A stretch of 64,000 nt of DNA. Origin: Saururus chinensis. Lineage: Eukaryota; Streptophyta; Magnoliopsida; Piperales; Saururaceae. How positions within the stretch are numbered: position 1 is the stretch's first letter; each line of letters opens with the position of its first letter. The stretch is from positions 2,170,001 through 2,234,000 of the forward strand of contig CP141145.1 of assembly GCA_035235625.1 (NCBI GenBank). Direction: 5' to 3'. A model generated the notes under the pieces. That model was not told the DNA's origin. It did not search any database and saw only the letters and a program-made list of their open reading frames with translations. This document shows positions 48,985 to 60,900 of the stretch, in pieces. A program made the position numbers and the translations under genes.

Positions 48985-49110
48985 TTGGCTTCAGGCTATG
49001 CAAGAGGAGTACAATGCTTTAATTAGAAATAAATTTAAAAATGTAGTTATGCACAAGCCTAATATAGATGTTCTTAGGTGTAAATGAGTTTATTATATCA
49101 AAAACACTAC
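48985..49110 (+). mobile_element. Copia reverse transcriptase start, remnant
   Basis: The frame reads WLQAMQEEYNALIRNKFKN and then VLRCK, matching the conserved beginning of copia reverse transcriptase (W..AM..E..AL..N..W, then GCKWV). Only about 40 codons are recognisable. It is a broken fossil. Confidence 0.7.
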
Positions 49111-50039
49111 AATGGTATAGTAGAACAATACAAAACTTGTCTTGGTTCTAAGAGGTAAAATCAACAATAGAGGTCATAGGACCATAAAAAAGAACTCTAG
49201 CAATAGGCCATATGATGATATTTGTTCCTTTATTAATTCAATTCCAATAGCCTTAAAGAGACTTATTGCCTCTATTAACTAGTAGGACCTGCACCCTCTC
49301 AGTCAAGGGCAAAAATATGTCTCATCACCATCAACTCTGCTTCTTCCCTCCAAATTTATTGTATGTATAGGCTATTCCCACCCTTTGAGAGGAGGCTATT
49401 CTTCAATAGAAACCTTGATGCCTTTTGGTCAAGGATAGGCTGATCTTGTGAAAGCCAAAGATGAAATTTTTTTTGCATCCATTTACCGATAAATTTTGTA
49501 CAATAGGGTTTCCCAAAGTCTCATATCCTCGTGTCATCTCTAGTCAATCATTTGACTATATCCACCAGTTACTAAAAGAATATATGAGTTTGCAACTCAA
49601 ATTGCATGTGCTAAATGTTTATTCCTTAATCTATTATAGGCATTATAAATTAAATTGATCTTCGAGTCAATGCAAAAAGGGAAAATATTATTTGCCCATA
49701 TGAACATACTAGTAGGTGAGCTGAATGGATATTTGAATGCACATGCAAACAACAAATGAATATGCTTTTGAGAATAGCATGTAAAGTATCACTATGTTAA
49801 ATATAGGGTCAAATAGTCAAGGGTGGTAATTTGTAATTCAATAGAACTTATAGGCTTTTGTGTAGCCATGTGTGTAGAACCCACTGTGACTTTTCATCTA
49901 CCCATCTTCTCCATCGTACAAGCAGTTTTTTGTAGGGAAAAAAGAGAGTGATAATGCCTTTTGTACTCCATCTTCAATGTGAGATTTGCTCCATCTTCTA
50001 TCTATAATTTGCTTATCTCTACCATTTTTTCTCCCCTAC
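49111..50039. other. Unassigned sequence before a copia body
   Basis: No gene is seen. 'CACTACAATGG' at about 49105 and 'CCTCTATTA'-type repeats (49160-49290) hint at a DNA transposon end but are not conclusive. The last 200 bp are probably the leader of the copia body that follows. Confidence 0.3.
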
Positions 50040-52330
50040 ACTAACAAATTTGGTAGTTGAGGCAAATTTCAAACCCATTGGTTTCCCTAAAGCCACCATG
50101 ACTTATGAATCATCATAGAAGCTTCCATTGCCAATGTTCGATGGAGAAAACTATGATTGTTGGAGCATACAAAAGAAAATCCTCTTCATCTCAAAAGGTA
50201 TATGAGAGTATGTTGAAGAAGGCTATGAAGAACAACAAAATGAGGAAACCCTTGAGAGTATGTTGAACAAGGCTATGAAGAACAACAAAATGAGGAAACC
50301 CTAGCCACTGGGAGTGAAGAGAAGAAGAAATAATATAAAGGAAACAAGAGGCAAGATGAAAGGGCCTTGTTCTACATTCAATAAGCCATGAGCAATGAAA
50401 TATTTCTAAGAATTATGATTGCCATAAAATTTGAAGAGGCAAGGGAGATCTTGAAAATTGAATTTCAAGGAACATATAAGGCAATTTTCATCAAGCTTCA
50501 TACTTTATGAAGGGATTTTGATACTTTGGCAATTAAAGATAGTGAAAGTGTTCAAGAATTCATTTCTAGAGTATCTGAAATTGTAAATCAAATTAGAAGC
50601 TATGGAGATGTTATTCTGGATAAGAAAATTGTAGAGAAAGATCTAAGGAGTTTGCTATCCAAATTTGATTATGCAATGGCTTCTATAGAAGCAGCAAAAG
50701 ACTTGTCCAAATTGAGCATGTATGAGCTAATGAGTTCACTTGAAACTCATGAGTCAATGATGAAGAATTCTCAATTTATTCGAATATGGTGCAAGCTTTT
50801 AAATCCAAGGTGGCATTCAAAGATAAAAAAGAAGTAGGTGGAAAGAAGAAGTTTCAGGGTAGCTCATCTCAAGGTAGAGGGAGAGGAAATAAAATATTCG
50901 AAGAGGCCATGGAAGAGGCAATGGCTATAGAAGAGACAAATATGAAGGAAAAAATAACGTATATCTTATTTGCAAGAAGACTAATCATGTTGTTGATTAA
51001 TGCTATTTCAGATACAAGAGATGCAAGCACCATATTTATGCCCAAAAGGATTGCAAATATCAACAAAAGGATCAAGCCCAGTATATAGAAAAAGATGAAG
51101 ATGAATAAGACCACCTATTCTACTATTGCATGAATACGCAAGAGGAAAGAAAATATGTGTGATACTTAGATGGTGGTTGTAGTAACCACATGATGGGCAA
51201 CTGGGATATGTTTGTAAAGCTTGAAGAAAATGTAAAATCTCAAGTAAAGCTTAGAGATAGTAAAATGCAAAGTTTTGAAGGTAAATGTATCATTGTTGTC
51301 CAAACAAAAAGAGGTGAGTCTAAGTTCATTTATGATGTTCTTTATGTTCCATGTTTGACACAAAATTTACTAAGTGTCGGGCAACTCATAAAAAACTGTT
51401 ATAAAGTGCATTTTGACAATGATGAATGTGTCATATTTGACAAAACATAGAGAAAGTCATAGAAAAAAAAGGCAGCAAGAAGCGTTTTTCCATTGTAATG
51501 CCCACATATGCAAACTATGGATGAAAGCTATACATATGTATGATTTATTGTTGTGGCACTTGAGAATTGATCACTTGAATTATGAATGTCTTACTTTGTT
51601 GGAGTAAAAGGATATGGTCATTGGACTTCTAAAAATCAAACAAGAAGAAAAAATTTGTGAAAGATGCATATATGAGAAACAACATTTTCTACTCTTTGTA
51701 GGTGATTATACAAGAATGATGTGGGTTTACTTCTTGATGTAAAGTTGAATACCATTTCTATATTTGTGCAATTCAAAGCACTTGTTGAAAATCAAAGTGG
51801 GAAGAAATTGAAAGCCTTGAGGGCTGATCGTGGTGGTGAGTTCACATTAAAAGAATTTCAAAATTTTTACAAAGAACATGACATAAAGAGAGACCTAATA
51901 ACTAGCTATGTACCTCAACAAACCAATGTAGTGGAAATAATGAATATAACAATTGTGGAGATGGCAAGAAGCATGTTAAAAGGCAAAAATCTTCCAAATC
52001 AATTTTGGGATGAAGCCATTAATATGGCTACATACATTCTTAATAGATCTCGAACCAAGGTAATGTAAAATAAGATACCATTTGAAGTATGACATAAAAG
52101 GAAACCACAAGTAAGTTATTTTAAAGTCTCTAGATATATTACACATGCCCATATTCCTATAGAAAAAGAGAGGGAAGTTTGATGAGAAAGGATAAAAGTG
52201 CATCTTTATTGGATATAGTGGAAAGTTGAAGGCTTATAGGTTCTTCAATCTTAAAACAAAAGAATTGATAATATCAAGAGATATAATATTTGATGAAGAA
52301 GCACATGGAACTTGGAAGAAAACAATGGTG
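50040..52330 (+). mobile_element. Ty1/copia element body, gag to integrase, broken
   Basis: Plus-strand traces in order: gag N-terminus (LPMFDGENYDCW near 50130), gag UBN2 region (50526-50800, VQEFISRVSEIVNQI and LSKFDYAMASIEAAKD), protease/pre-integrase stretch (51170-51600, NLLSVGQLI and LLWHLRIDHLN), integrase core (51700-52070, ALRADRGGEFT and MARSMLKGKNLPNQFWDEAI), and the integrase C-terminal region to about 52310 (FIGYSGKLKAYRF). Reverse transcriptase and both LTRs are not seen. A fossil with many breaks. Confidence 0.8.
50204..50303. repeat. 50-bp tandem duplication in copia gag
   Basis: Two adjacent units (50204-50253 and 50254-50303), each starting GAGAGTATGTTGAA and containing GAAGAACAACAAAATGAGGA, almost identical. 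Confidence 0.9.
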
Positions 52331-52339
52331 GAAACTAAA

Positions 52340-52880
52340 AAATATTTGTGGAAGATGATGACATGACATGGTCTTTGCCAAATTGCATAAGCTTATCTTG
52401 ATTTTCATATTTCCCCAGACAAACAAACTGCATATAGAGGAAAATTTGGATGCTTCCTTGAGTCTATTGAGTACTAAACCCACCTTTGCACATGCTAATA
52501 AGTGCAAAACACAATCCAAAGCTTCTTCTACTAGGGCCGAGTTATCCAATTCATTATGGTTCTCTATTTGCACATTGTGAAATATGAACTTTAGTAGGGA
52601 ATAAAAACCATACTTTATCATACAAGCATGCCATGGTGAGTCTGATTCTACAGAAAGAGTTTTGATTCTTCAAAGTGTTTCAAGCCTCAATGCTATAGGA
52701 TAGTCAGGGCATTGAAAATTGATCTTCATGGTGGTTAGTGACTCAAGTGTAGCTACTGTGGATTCAGAATTTGGATCATGTCCTACACCCACAATGACCC
52801 ATTGATTGAAGTTCTCTAATAGCTTTTTTTGATTTATCTTATGTTGTGATTTTCCTTTTATTGGTGATGTCTTTTGTGCA
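52340..52880. other. Unassigned stretch between copia and kinase fragment
   Basis: A plus-strand frame (52368-52580) reads, in part, NKLHIEENLDASLSLLSTKP and SKASSTRAELSNSLWF. It looks more protein-like than the AT-rich surroundings, but I do not recognise it. It could be a second captured host fragment, or chance. Confidence 0.3.
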
Positions 52881-52891
52881 CTTCAATTTAG

Positions 52892-53290
52892 ATAAAAGGC
52901 GAACCAAATATATCATATATTTGCTCTCATTATTATCACGCACTTGAACTCATATTTTGGGCCACATAATACACAACTGCTATTGACATTTTGTATGTCG
53001 CGGTGTTAGATGAATTGCTCCTTGGATAGGTAAGCTGATATGCAAATAATTTATGCCTTTTAAGAGATCACATATTTATAAAAGACTGATTTCACTGTTT
53101 CTTGTAGCCTTTGTTCCCAGGAAAGAGTGGAGTTGACCGGCTAGTAGAGATCATCAAGGTGAAGCTTTTGCAATCTATGCACTTGAAGTTGTCCTATAAA
53201 GTGTCCCAACTTTGGCTGTGAGACTTTTTTACTTTTTGTCAGGTTCTTGGAACCCTAATTTGGGAGGAAATCAATTGCATGAATCTAAAT
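52892..53290 (+). pseudogene. GSK3/shaggy-like kinase fragment with introns
   Basis: Three consecutive exon-like blocks match the C-lobe of plant GSK3/shaggy-like kinases, a Ser/Thr kinase family of brassinosteroid, stress and developmental signalling. Block 1 (52892-53029) reads KGEPNISYICSHYYHALELI and then YTTAID and ELLLG, matching the activation segment after DFGSAK. Block 2 (53108-53158) reads PLFPGKSGVDRLVEIIK. Block 3 starts at 53243 with VLGT..EEINCMN. GT-AG introns separate them (53030-53107, 53159-53242), at junctions that I recall as conserved in the family. Block 1 has two in-frame stops and a changed DIWSAGC region, and block 3 stops after 16 codons, so this copy is dead. The N-lobe and the C-terminus are absent. 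Introns exclude a retrocopy. Capture by the adjacent CACTA element is likely but not proven. Confidence 0.88.
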
Positions 53291-53807
53291 TGAGGATTCA
53301 CTTGCAAAACAATTGATGGCGGTAATACAAACTTGATAGCAAGCACATGAATCACCCTCCATAAGAAATAGACAAATAGATTATCATTTATATTTAGCTT
53401 AATTTGGCTCTTATGTTTATTTGAATTTTGCATTTACTTATATGTTCATGGTCAACTAGTTCTTATATGTGAGGATGTTAATATTCTTTTACCATTGTCT
53501 AGGTTTGTAATAGCAAGACGTCAATTGTCAACAACTAGATACGAGGACTCATTTCTTGGATGGTATGTCTACATAAGAAACTTGAACTAATTGTATTTTA
53601 TATTATAATGTTATTACAAGATTTAATGCTCTCTTCTTGTAGCTCATATACCTTTGTATCTCTACCATTTTTAAAACACTAAAAGCAAGACAAATCTATT
53701 TGAATATTTGAGGCTTATCAACTTTGGTAGTTATTATTGTCTTGTGACTCTAAAATTAAATTTATTTGTGATATAAATAAAAATTTCAATTTTCATTTGT
53801 TTAGTAG
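53291..53807. other. Unassigned AT-rich sequence
   Basis: No exon-like block of the kinase family is recognisable beyond 53290, and no transposon terminus is seen before the CACTA-type gene starts at 53808. Confidence 0.35.
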
Positions 53808-55250
53808 ATGGACCATCAACAAAAAAGTATGGAGCCGGAGATTGCATCATTACTACCAAAAAATAAGGGAAAAGGACATACTATGTGCAAATTTCTTTTA
53901 AAAAGAAGCATAGATAAACTTCATTTAAAGTGGGATAAAAAGGAGTTGTATGGAGAATATGTAGGCAAGTTCACCATACTTTTGGGGACTTTGGCTAGAG
54001 ATCGAGCAAGTTTCCTATTGACATTCCTACATGGAAAATGATGCATGATGACAACAAACTCAATGCTTGGGATGAGGTTCTTGTAAGAAATTTCATTAAG
54101 TCTACTTATCTCTTGAAACACATCTAAGAGTTTATTATTAAATTATTAATTATTTTGACTATACTCTTTATTTTGAATCTAATACAAAAATATTTTCACT
54201 TTCAAAAGAATGATCTTCAGGATGCAAATAAATTTGTTATGTCCTTAAATAAGAAGTGGGTTGATTTCAAAAGTAACTTAAAACTTAAATATTAGGATAA
54301 CAAAACTGCAAAGGAGAGTGCAAGGTTAGCAACCCCTGAAGAGGTAGATGGGCAACAATGGGCAAGCCTCATGAGTTATTGGGATACAAAAGAATCAACG
54401 GTAAATTGATTTTTTGCATTGTCTTTTATCAATTTTTCTTTTTTTGTGTGTGGCAAATATCTAAGCAAATCATATAATTTGACACAACTAAGGTGTGATA
54501 CTAATAAGTGAAATTGTTCATTACAACATTTCACGCACACAATTGGGACTAAAAGTTTTAAGCAGATTCAATATGAGGAGGTATGCGTTATGTTGCATGT
54601 GTTCTTATTTCATTTTGTGTATATTACTTTTAATTATATGTAGTATAATGCAACAATTGAAAAAGAGAACTGATGTCCCAATCCCACAATGTGATCTTTT
54701 TCTTTTAACACATACAAAAATAAATGGTGAGAATATTACTAAACATGAGGATAATAAGATTGTGAGTAACCTATCTTTTACAAAACAAAATTGCTTGTTG
54801 TCTTTTTATTCTTGTTAATCACATATCAACCTCTAGGCATTGAACTAAGATCTAAAAATTTATGAATGTAGAAAGAAATCAAAAAAATTATAGAAGATAA
54901 ATGTTTTCAAGAGACAGCACTTCCTTCCCCTGATGATATATTTGCTCATAGTTTTGGAGCAAAGAAACTTGAAAGAGTTTCGGGATATAGTCATGAAGTG
55001 ACTTTGACTAGTTTGTAGGGTCGAGCATCTAGTGACACTACAAAATATTCAAATTTTGAATGCACTTTTATGAAAGAAAAATTATCACAACTTGAGTAAG
55101 AAAATTTAAAGCTGAAGGAGGAGATGATAGAGAAGAGCTCAAGACACAAGGAAGAAATAGGACAACTTCAAGATCAACATAAGGAATTCGAGTCAAAGAT
55201 GGATTAAATGATGCAATTCTTTCAATCTCACATTAGTAATGTATTAGTTT
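53808..55250 (+). pseudogene. CACTA (En/Spm) Ptta-type transposon gene, decayed
   Basis: Exon-like blocks on the plus strand match the plant transposase_24 (Ptta/En/Spm) family. Block 1 (53808-54125) has KFTILLGTLARDRASF, then after a frame change PTWKMMHDD and NAWDEVLVRNFI. Block 2 (about 54240-54400) has LNKKWVDFKSNLK and QQWASLMSYWDTKES. Block 3 (about 54525-54580) has HTIGTKSFKQIQYEE ending at a donor-like GAG|GTATGC. Block 4 (about 54650-54765) has DVPIPQCDLFLLTHTKINGE. Block 5 (about 54872-55205) has DDIFAHSFGAKKLERVSGYS followed by a charged coiled-coil-like tail. Several stops and at least one frameshift show it is non-functional. These proteins accompany the main transposase (TNP2) in CACTA elements. 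TNP2 itself is not seen here. Confidence 0.8.
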
Positions 55251-55639
55251 ATCCCTCAAAGGTACTAATATGTATTATTATTTTGCATACATTCTTTCAT
55301 AATATAATACATGTTCATTTGGATTTTGTGTATTAGGTCAATGATGGATGATGCTATATAACCAACTTACAAGGATAGATCATGATGTAACTTATGTTTA
55401 AGGTTTAGTTTTATGAACAAATGTTGGAGATTTTAAACTAAGAAAATCGTAGTCAAGTTTCTATTGTATTTTACAACCTAATGTAAATGTTTGATAGTAT
55501 TTTATCTTCTTCCTAGTTAATTTTTTTTAAATTTATGAAGTTTGTTGACGGTTGAATGAAATTGTAATATAGAAGTCCTATTCATTTTATAGGGTTTCTA
55601 AAAATGAAACACGAATTCAATGAAATTTTTGGCTGAAAT
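55251..55639. other. Non-coding part between the CACTA gene and the subterminal repeats
   Basis: AT-rich sequence, probably 3' untranslated and internal sequence of the CACTA element. No other feature was found. Confidence 0.4.
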
Positions 55640-56051
55640 GCATTTTTTTCGAAAGGGAATTAGTGGTGGTCTATAACTCAGGTAAATCATTGTTGTAATA
55701 GCCATTCTCGGAAGGGACTTAGTGGAAATCTTTAGGACCACCTCAAAATACTTTAAACAGCAGCGGCTTTGTAATAAGCAAATTGCTACTAAATAGTTCT
55801 CATGGAGGCTCCCTCGACATTACTTTAGTGGCGGTCTTGATTACCGCCGCTAATTATAATCAACATTGGTAGTTTATGAACCACCATAAAAAAATTAGCA
55901 GTAGTTGTCAAACCGCCGTAAGGAAAAACCACAAAATAAAAATAGCCTACTATAGTCGCCATGATGACCACTATAAGCCTATCTATAGCGGCGGTCATAA
56001 GGACTGCGGCTAAATTCCCCACTGTAGACTATAGTGAATCATTTTGTAGTG
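55640..56051. mobile_element. CACTA right end with subterminal repeats
   Basis: The sequence ends ATCATTTTGTAGTG, which read inward is CACTACAAAATGAT, a CACTA terminus. Upstream are inverted and direct copies of a GCGGCGGTC / ACCGCCGC motif at about 55830, 55845, 55913 and 55990, plus shorter 'AGTGGYGGTC' variants. This is the subterminal repeat arrangement of En/Spm elements. It lies downstream of the Ptta-type gene in the right orientation to be the same element. The motif differs from the TTTGCGACGC type at 3613, so the two CACTA elements are from different families. Confidence 0.75.
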
Positions 56052-56169
56052 ATAAAGTGAAAGCAGCCACCACAATAAGACATAGCGGCGGTTTGAGTAA
56101 AAAAATTTTTTGTTAATGCATAGTTTCCATTTTAGATCTTAGAATGAATATGGGAATAGTTAGAGCTTT

Positions 56170-56720
56170 ATTTTCCAACATTTTATGGCAAAGCATTGGG
56201 AAAAGTGAAAATTAAGGAAGTTGGTGATGTTTTGGGAAGGCTTTATGATGAATATGCTTCACGGGTACCAAGATTAAGTGAGTTTGATGGTATGACTTTC
56301 AATAATCAAGCATCTTCAAGTAGTGAGAGGAATTTAATTATCAGTAGTGGATGTGAGGCTTAGAGGGATAAGTTCAATAAGCTCATGGAAAGTAATTCAA
56401 GCCAAAGAATGAAAGCATAATATGAATTATATTTGGAAGAGTCTATTCTAAAAGATGCTTTTAGTGATACATTTAATATTTTGGCTTGGTGGAAAAGTTT
56501 GTACCAAAATATCATATCTTATCACAAATTCCAAGAGACATCTTAGTTATTCCATTATCTATTGTAGCATCCCAATCATCATTTAGTACTAGGGGAGGGG
56601 GGATTTTGTATTGTAGGCTTGCCATTAGAGGAATCCGAGGGTGAACAAGTTCTTGATTTAAACATTTTTTATATAGGCTTGGTAGATGAAGATGAATTAA
56701 AGTTTAATTGTTAAAGTTCT
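56170..56720 (+). pseudogene. hAT transposase C-terminus, decayed
   Basis: Plus-strand traces read YELYLEESILKDAFSDTFNI followed by LAWWKS and then, after a frame change, PLSIVASQSSFSTRGGGIL. These match the hAT dimerisation domain (YL.E......FD.L.WWK..., then IP.STVASE.AFS.GGR.L). A short following block (about 56610-56716, EESEGEQVLDLNIF) may be the end of the protein. A stop after YHKFQETS and a frameshift show decay. The N-terminal zinc finger and most of the DDE core are absent. The fragment starts just beyond the CACTA end at 56051, so it is a separate insertion. Confidence 0.8.
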
Positions 56721-57692
56721 TTTAGTGGTAACCTTTATTGGTAAATTCTTGTTTTTTTATGATTATGATGAGTAAAAACTCTTTTTTGTGTAGGAACAAC
56801 AATGAGACATGGATTCATTAATCATTGTCATGGGATGAGGAAGAACAATTTTTTGGTGGAGGATTAGTTTTTTGTGTAGGAGCAACAACAAAGATGTTGG
56901 ATTGCATGAGTGCACAAATGCTTTAGCTCTTTACATGATTTTAGTGTTATTACTAGTTTTAGTTTTTCTCTTTTAGAGTGTTTCAATGTATGCAAATTTT
57001 TGAGAAACAGGATTAAGTATAGTTATGATAACTTTTTATAGTTATGGTTGATTTCATTTTAATGGAAATTTCTTTTTTGTTATACTTGATGATAAGGATT
57101 TTAACAATTTAGTTTTTTTTTAAAAATATGGTTGGTTACTAACTTACTTTAGCATCTTATATAACTACTTTTTTTGGGGGGTATGTAACATATTATGATT
57201 GTCTTAACATGCTATATAAGGACTGGACAATTTAAACAAGGATAAACTTTAAGATTGAAGTGATTTTTCAAGTCTGTCTGTGTCCATGATGGACAAACTT
57301 GGACAAACTTGGACAAAACATGTCACGGACATAGGTGGACAAGGACGTACACACAACAAGCATTAAAACGATAGGCAGACATAGACAAATCTCTGCCCAT
57401 ATCCGTATTTATCTGTGAGCACTCCTAGTCTCACCATCGCTCTAAACATATTAATATAGTTTGTGATGTTCACTTTGTATGTTAACATATTTTGTGAGGT
57501 TCTATTCATCTCTATCATAACCCTGACTATAATAAAGTTTCATATATGTTTACTAAGTCCTTATCAGGCCCACAATTTCTTCAATATTGTTTGAGAGCCT
57601 TATGATCCAAGACTTACCTCCGTAAGCTAGAGAGAGGACGTGCCCAATCATGAAGATTGCACTACATAGTTTGATTCATGTGATACAAATCA
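56721..57692. other. AT-rich sequence, probable hAT tail and unassigned DNA
   Basis: No gene was found. A cluster of 'TTGGACAAA' / 'GGACATAGGTGGACAAGGAC' repeats lies at 57285-57345. No hAT terminal repeat or 8-bp duplication could be identified. Confidence 0.35.
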
Positions 57693-57900
57693 TGTTGGAC
57701 CATGGTATGGGCTCGGGCCCGGTTTGGTCCAACATTGTAGTGGTCTGGGTGAATTGGTACGGACCATAAGGTCCAAGGGTGGTGGGGGCGGTCACGCCGA
57801 CCACACATGTGCCTTCATTATACAAATTCGATTAAGACCCACCTACGTCACACACATACACTAGGCATGCGACAAAGTTATGCATTAACACGTTGTGGAG
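57693..57900 (+). mobile_element. Outer-end fragment of the outer copia LTR family
   Basis: It begins TGTTGGACCATGGTATGGGC and matches the reverse complement of about 23040-23254 over about 200 bp (CAAGGGTGGTGGGGGCGGTC, ACACATGTGCCTTCATTA and GGCATGCGAC blocks). No polypurine tract precedes it. It ends where the next copia body begins. Confidence 0.8.
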
Positions 57901-60900
57901 TGTTTGGGGAAAATACTTTCACTAAAGTTGTCATGCTCAAGAAAATGTGCATTCTATGTTTCGATTATTGTAGGGGTGTGAGATGTACAATAAAACCTAT
58001 AACCTTTAGATCTTTTTGCATAACCAATGAAAAAACCACCGACAGTCTTAGGGTCAAGCTTCTTCTCAAGTGGATTATACACCCTAACCTCAATAGGACA
58101 ATCCCATATGTGTACATGATCTAAACTAGGTTTCCATCTATTCCATAGCTTAAAGAGTGTTTTATGAACAGCTTTAGATGGAACTCGATTTAAAATGTAC
58201 ACAATTGTCTTTAAGGCTTTACTCCATATATTGAGAGGAAGAGAGGAGTTACTTATCATACTCCTCACCATATCCATCAAAGTGTGGTTCCTCATTTCAG
58301 CAACACTATTTTGTTGTGGTGTGCCTGGTACTGTGTATTGTGCAACAATACCATGTTCCTTTAGAAACTGCACAAATGGTCCATGTTTTTGTCCACTCTT
58401 TGTGTACCTGCCATAGTATTCTCCTCCTCTGTCTGATCTAACAATTTTGATACTCAATCCAGATTGTTTCTCTACCTCTACCTTATAAGTCTTGAAAGAA
58501 TCAAATGCTTCAGACTTTTCATTTAAGAGATAAAGATACATGTATAAGGTATGATCATCTATAAAAGTAATGAAATACCTTTGACTATTTAGATAGGGAG
58601 TACTAAACGGTCCATAAATATCAGTGTGTATGGTACATAATTTTTCATCATGCCTCTTAGCACCCTTAGAAGACTTGTTAGTCTACTTTCCCTTTATGTA
58701 GTCTATACATGTCGTGCCCTGATATTTTTGGAAGCATATAAAAATTTTCTTTTCAGAAAGACATTGGAGTTTTCCCGGGCCGCGATGGGAGCCGCTCGCC
58801 TTATGCGATAATATAATAATAATTTCCCAGGAACCACGGTCCATGAACAAACACACAAGAGAAAAATAATGAGAGTTCTTACTCATTTCAGTGTTGTTGA
58901 AATCTTTGAAATCACATCGATAAAACTTGGAGTAGGCCCTTCTACCCACACACTAAGCTTTGACGAGTCTTGCAAAGTCTGGGGGGGTGAGTATTTTAAA
59001 ATACTCAGTAGGGGAGTTTATACGATCAGGCATGAATAAGAACATGGCAGTTTCACAACATATATCATATATAATATTTTTCAATGAAAACAGGGTGTAC
59101 CTCTCACCCAAAACCACCCCTAGAGCTTCTTCCTATGTATCGAAGATGCTACTAGGGTTTGCAAGCTCTCACGGCTCGCTACCAATGTCCCAGACATATA
59201 TATATTAATAAGAATTTGTTGCGGGTACAAAGCAGCAACCTCTTACTTCTCCACAGATCATCTCAAAATATTTCATGCTTGTGGATAGAAGAGCCACCCG
59301 TGCTCATGGGGCGCCAGGATCTAAAGAGTAGAGAGTCTTTCCATGATACTCTCTACCCTAGCGTGCGTAGCCTTGATAATTTCCCTTTGTTAGGGGCAAA
59401 TCAGGGGTCTTGCCCTTCGTTAGGGGCTCACCAGGCTAAAATAGGTATCGTGCATCCAATTCCGAACCGGATTAATGGTGCCCTCATCTAGTCAATGAAG
59501 CTCTATCAGGGCGCCCAACAATAGCTCTGGACAGCCAAAACACTCATGAGTCCCAGACTCATAGTCTTGAGTCCCAGACTCATAATTTTGAGTCTCAAAC
59601 TCAATCCAAATATCCTAGAGTTCCCAAACTCCAAAAAGTCGTTGTTTTCTTTTTAAAACATTCTATCCCAATGTTTATCCTTTTGAAAATCCTAGCTCCG
59701 CCGCTACAAGACATGGGAGCATTAGTATCAACGACTACAAAGGCAAGGTTGGTCGCTCATTCCAATGAGACAGTTACCCCTTCTTTGTCTCGCCTTAGTG
59801 ACTCGATCACCATGCTTATATGTCTTTTCAAAAATAATCTTGAGTATCCTCCTTTTAACAAGGACGAGTCCTCTAAAACCGTCTTTCAAATATACCGTAT
59901 TCATTTGCAATGAAAACAGTGGCAACGCTAGTTTATCGTTATCTCACATGCTCCACCGTGTATACTTTATATCAAAATCCACGGATAAACATTCGATCAA
60001 ACTATTATATATGAGGCAATCATAATGCATGTAGTATAAAATATATCCGCTTCCAGCGACAAATCATTCGACTAATCGAATATACATAATAACATTATAA
60101 ATATACGACATATAAATCATATTCTATCTCAACAATTAACCATTCAACAGATCAGATATATGTGCAAAAATCATAAATCATAACTTGAAAGTAATCTCTA
60201 ATGCATAGCAAGCGAGAATCATATAATTAATAAGTTAAAAACACAACCAAATATTATAATCATGCCGTAAGAAAGGATAAAAGCCCCTACCTCGCTTTTT
60301 GCGCAGTTTGAAACCGATAAATCAGACACCGTGAAATTGAATGTCCACTTCAGGGGTTCTAGAGGTCTCCAACCAAGAAAATAACCCCGCCATAATGTCT
60401 AGCACACTCGATTTAGGTAAGAATGTCTCTTCAACAAAAGAAAACGGACTCCAAACGACTCCAAAAACTCTTTTTTCGTGCCAGTAGGCCACAAACAGAA
60501 TCTCCTCTTACCCTGGAGTGTTTCCCATATATAGGGTCACTAACTCAAGGAATAAATACTTTCATTGCGTAGAACACCCTCGATTTAGCTAAAAATGCTT
60601 TTTGAATGGAAGGAAATGGACTTAAAACGAGTGAGAAATGAAGAAAAGAAGTTTGAGAATGATTTGAATCAGAAAACCGACGCTATTTATAAGCAAACCA
60701 GATTGTCGCGCGTCTGATGCGTGTCAAACATGCGTCATGCATCAGACATGCGTCATCACCGAGCTCTATTAACCCATACAAAAATTCTTCAAATATATGC
60801 CTCTAAATAATTTAAAATAATTAAAAACTCATAAAATAGTTTTATTAGAGGCAAGAAATCATACCAAAAATTCGCGGTCATTACAATACATGTCTCAAGA

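Noticed and set aside
49105-49300. CACTACAATGG as the left end of the CACTA element ending at 56051
   Set aside because: Only the first eight bases agree with the right terminus, and the GCGGCGGTC subterminal motif is absent, so the pairing cannot be supported.
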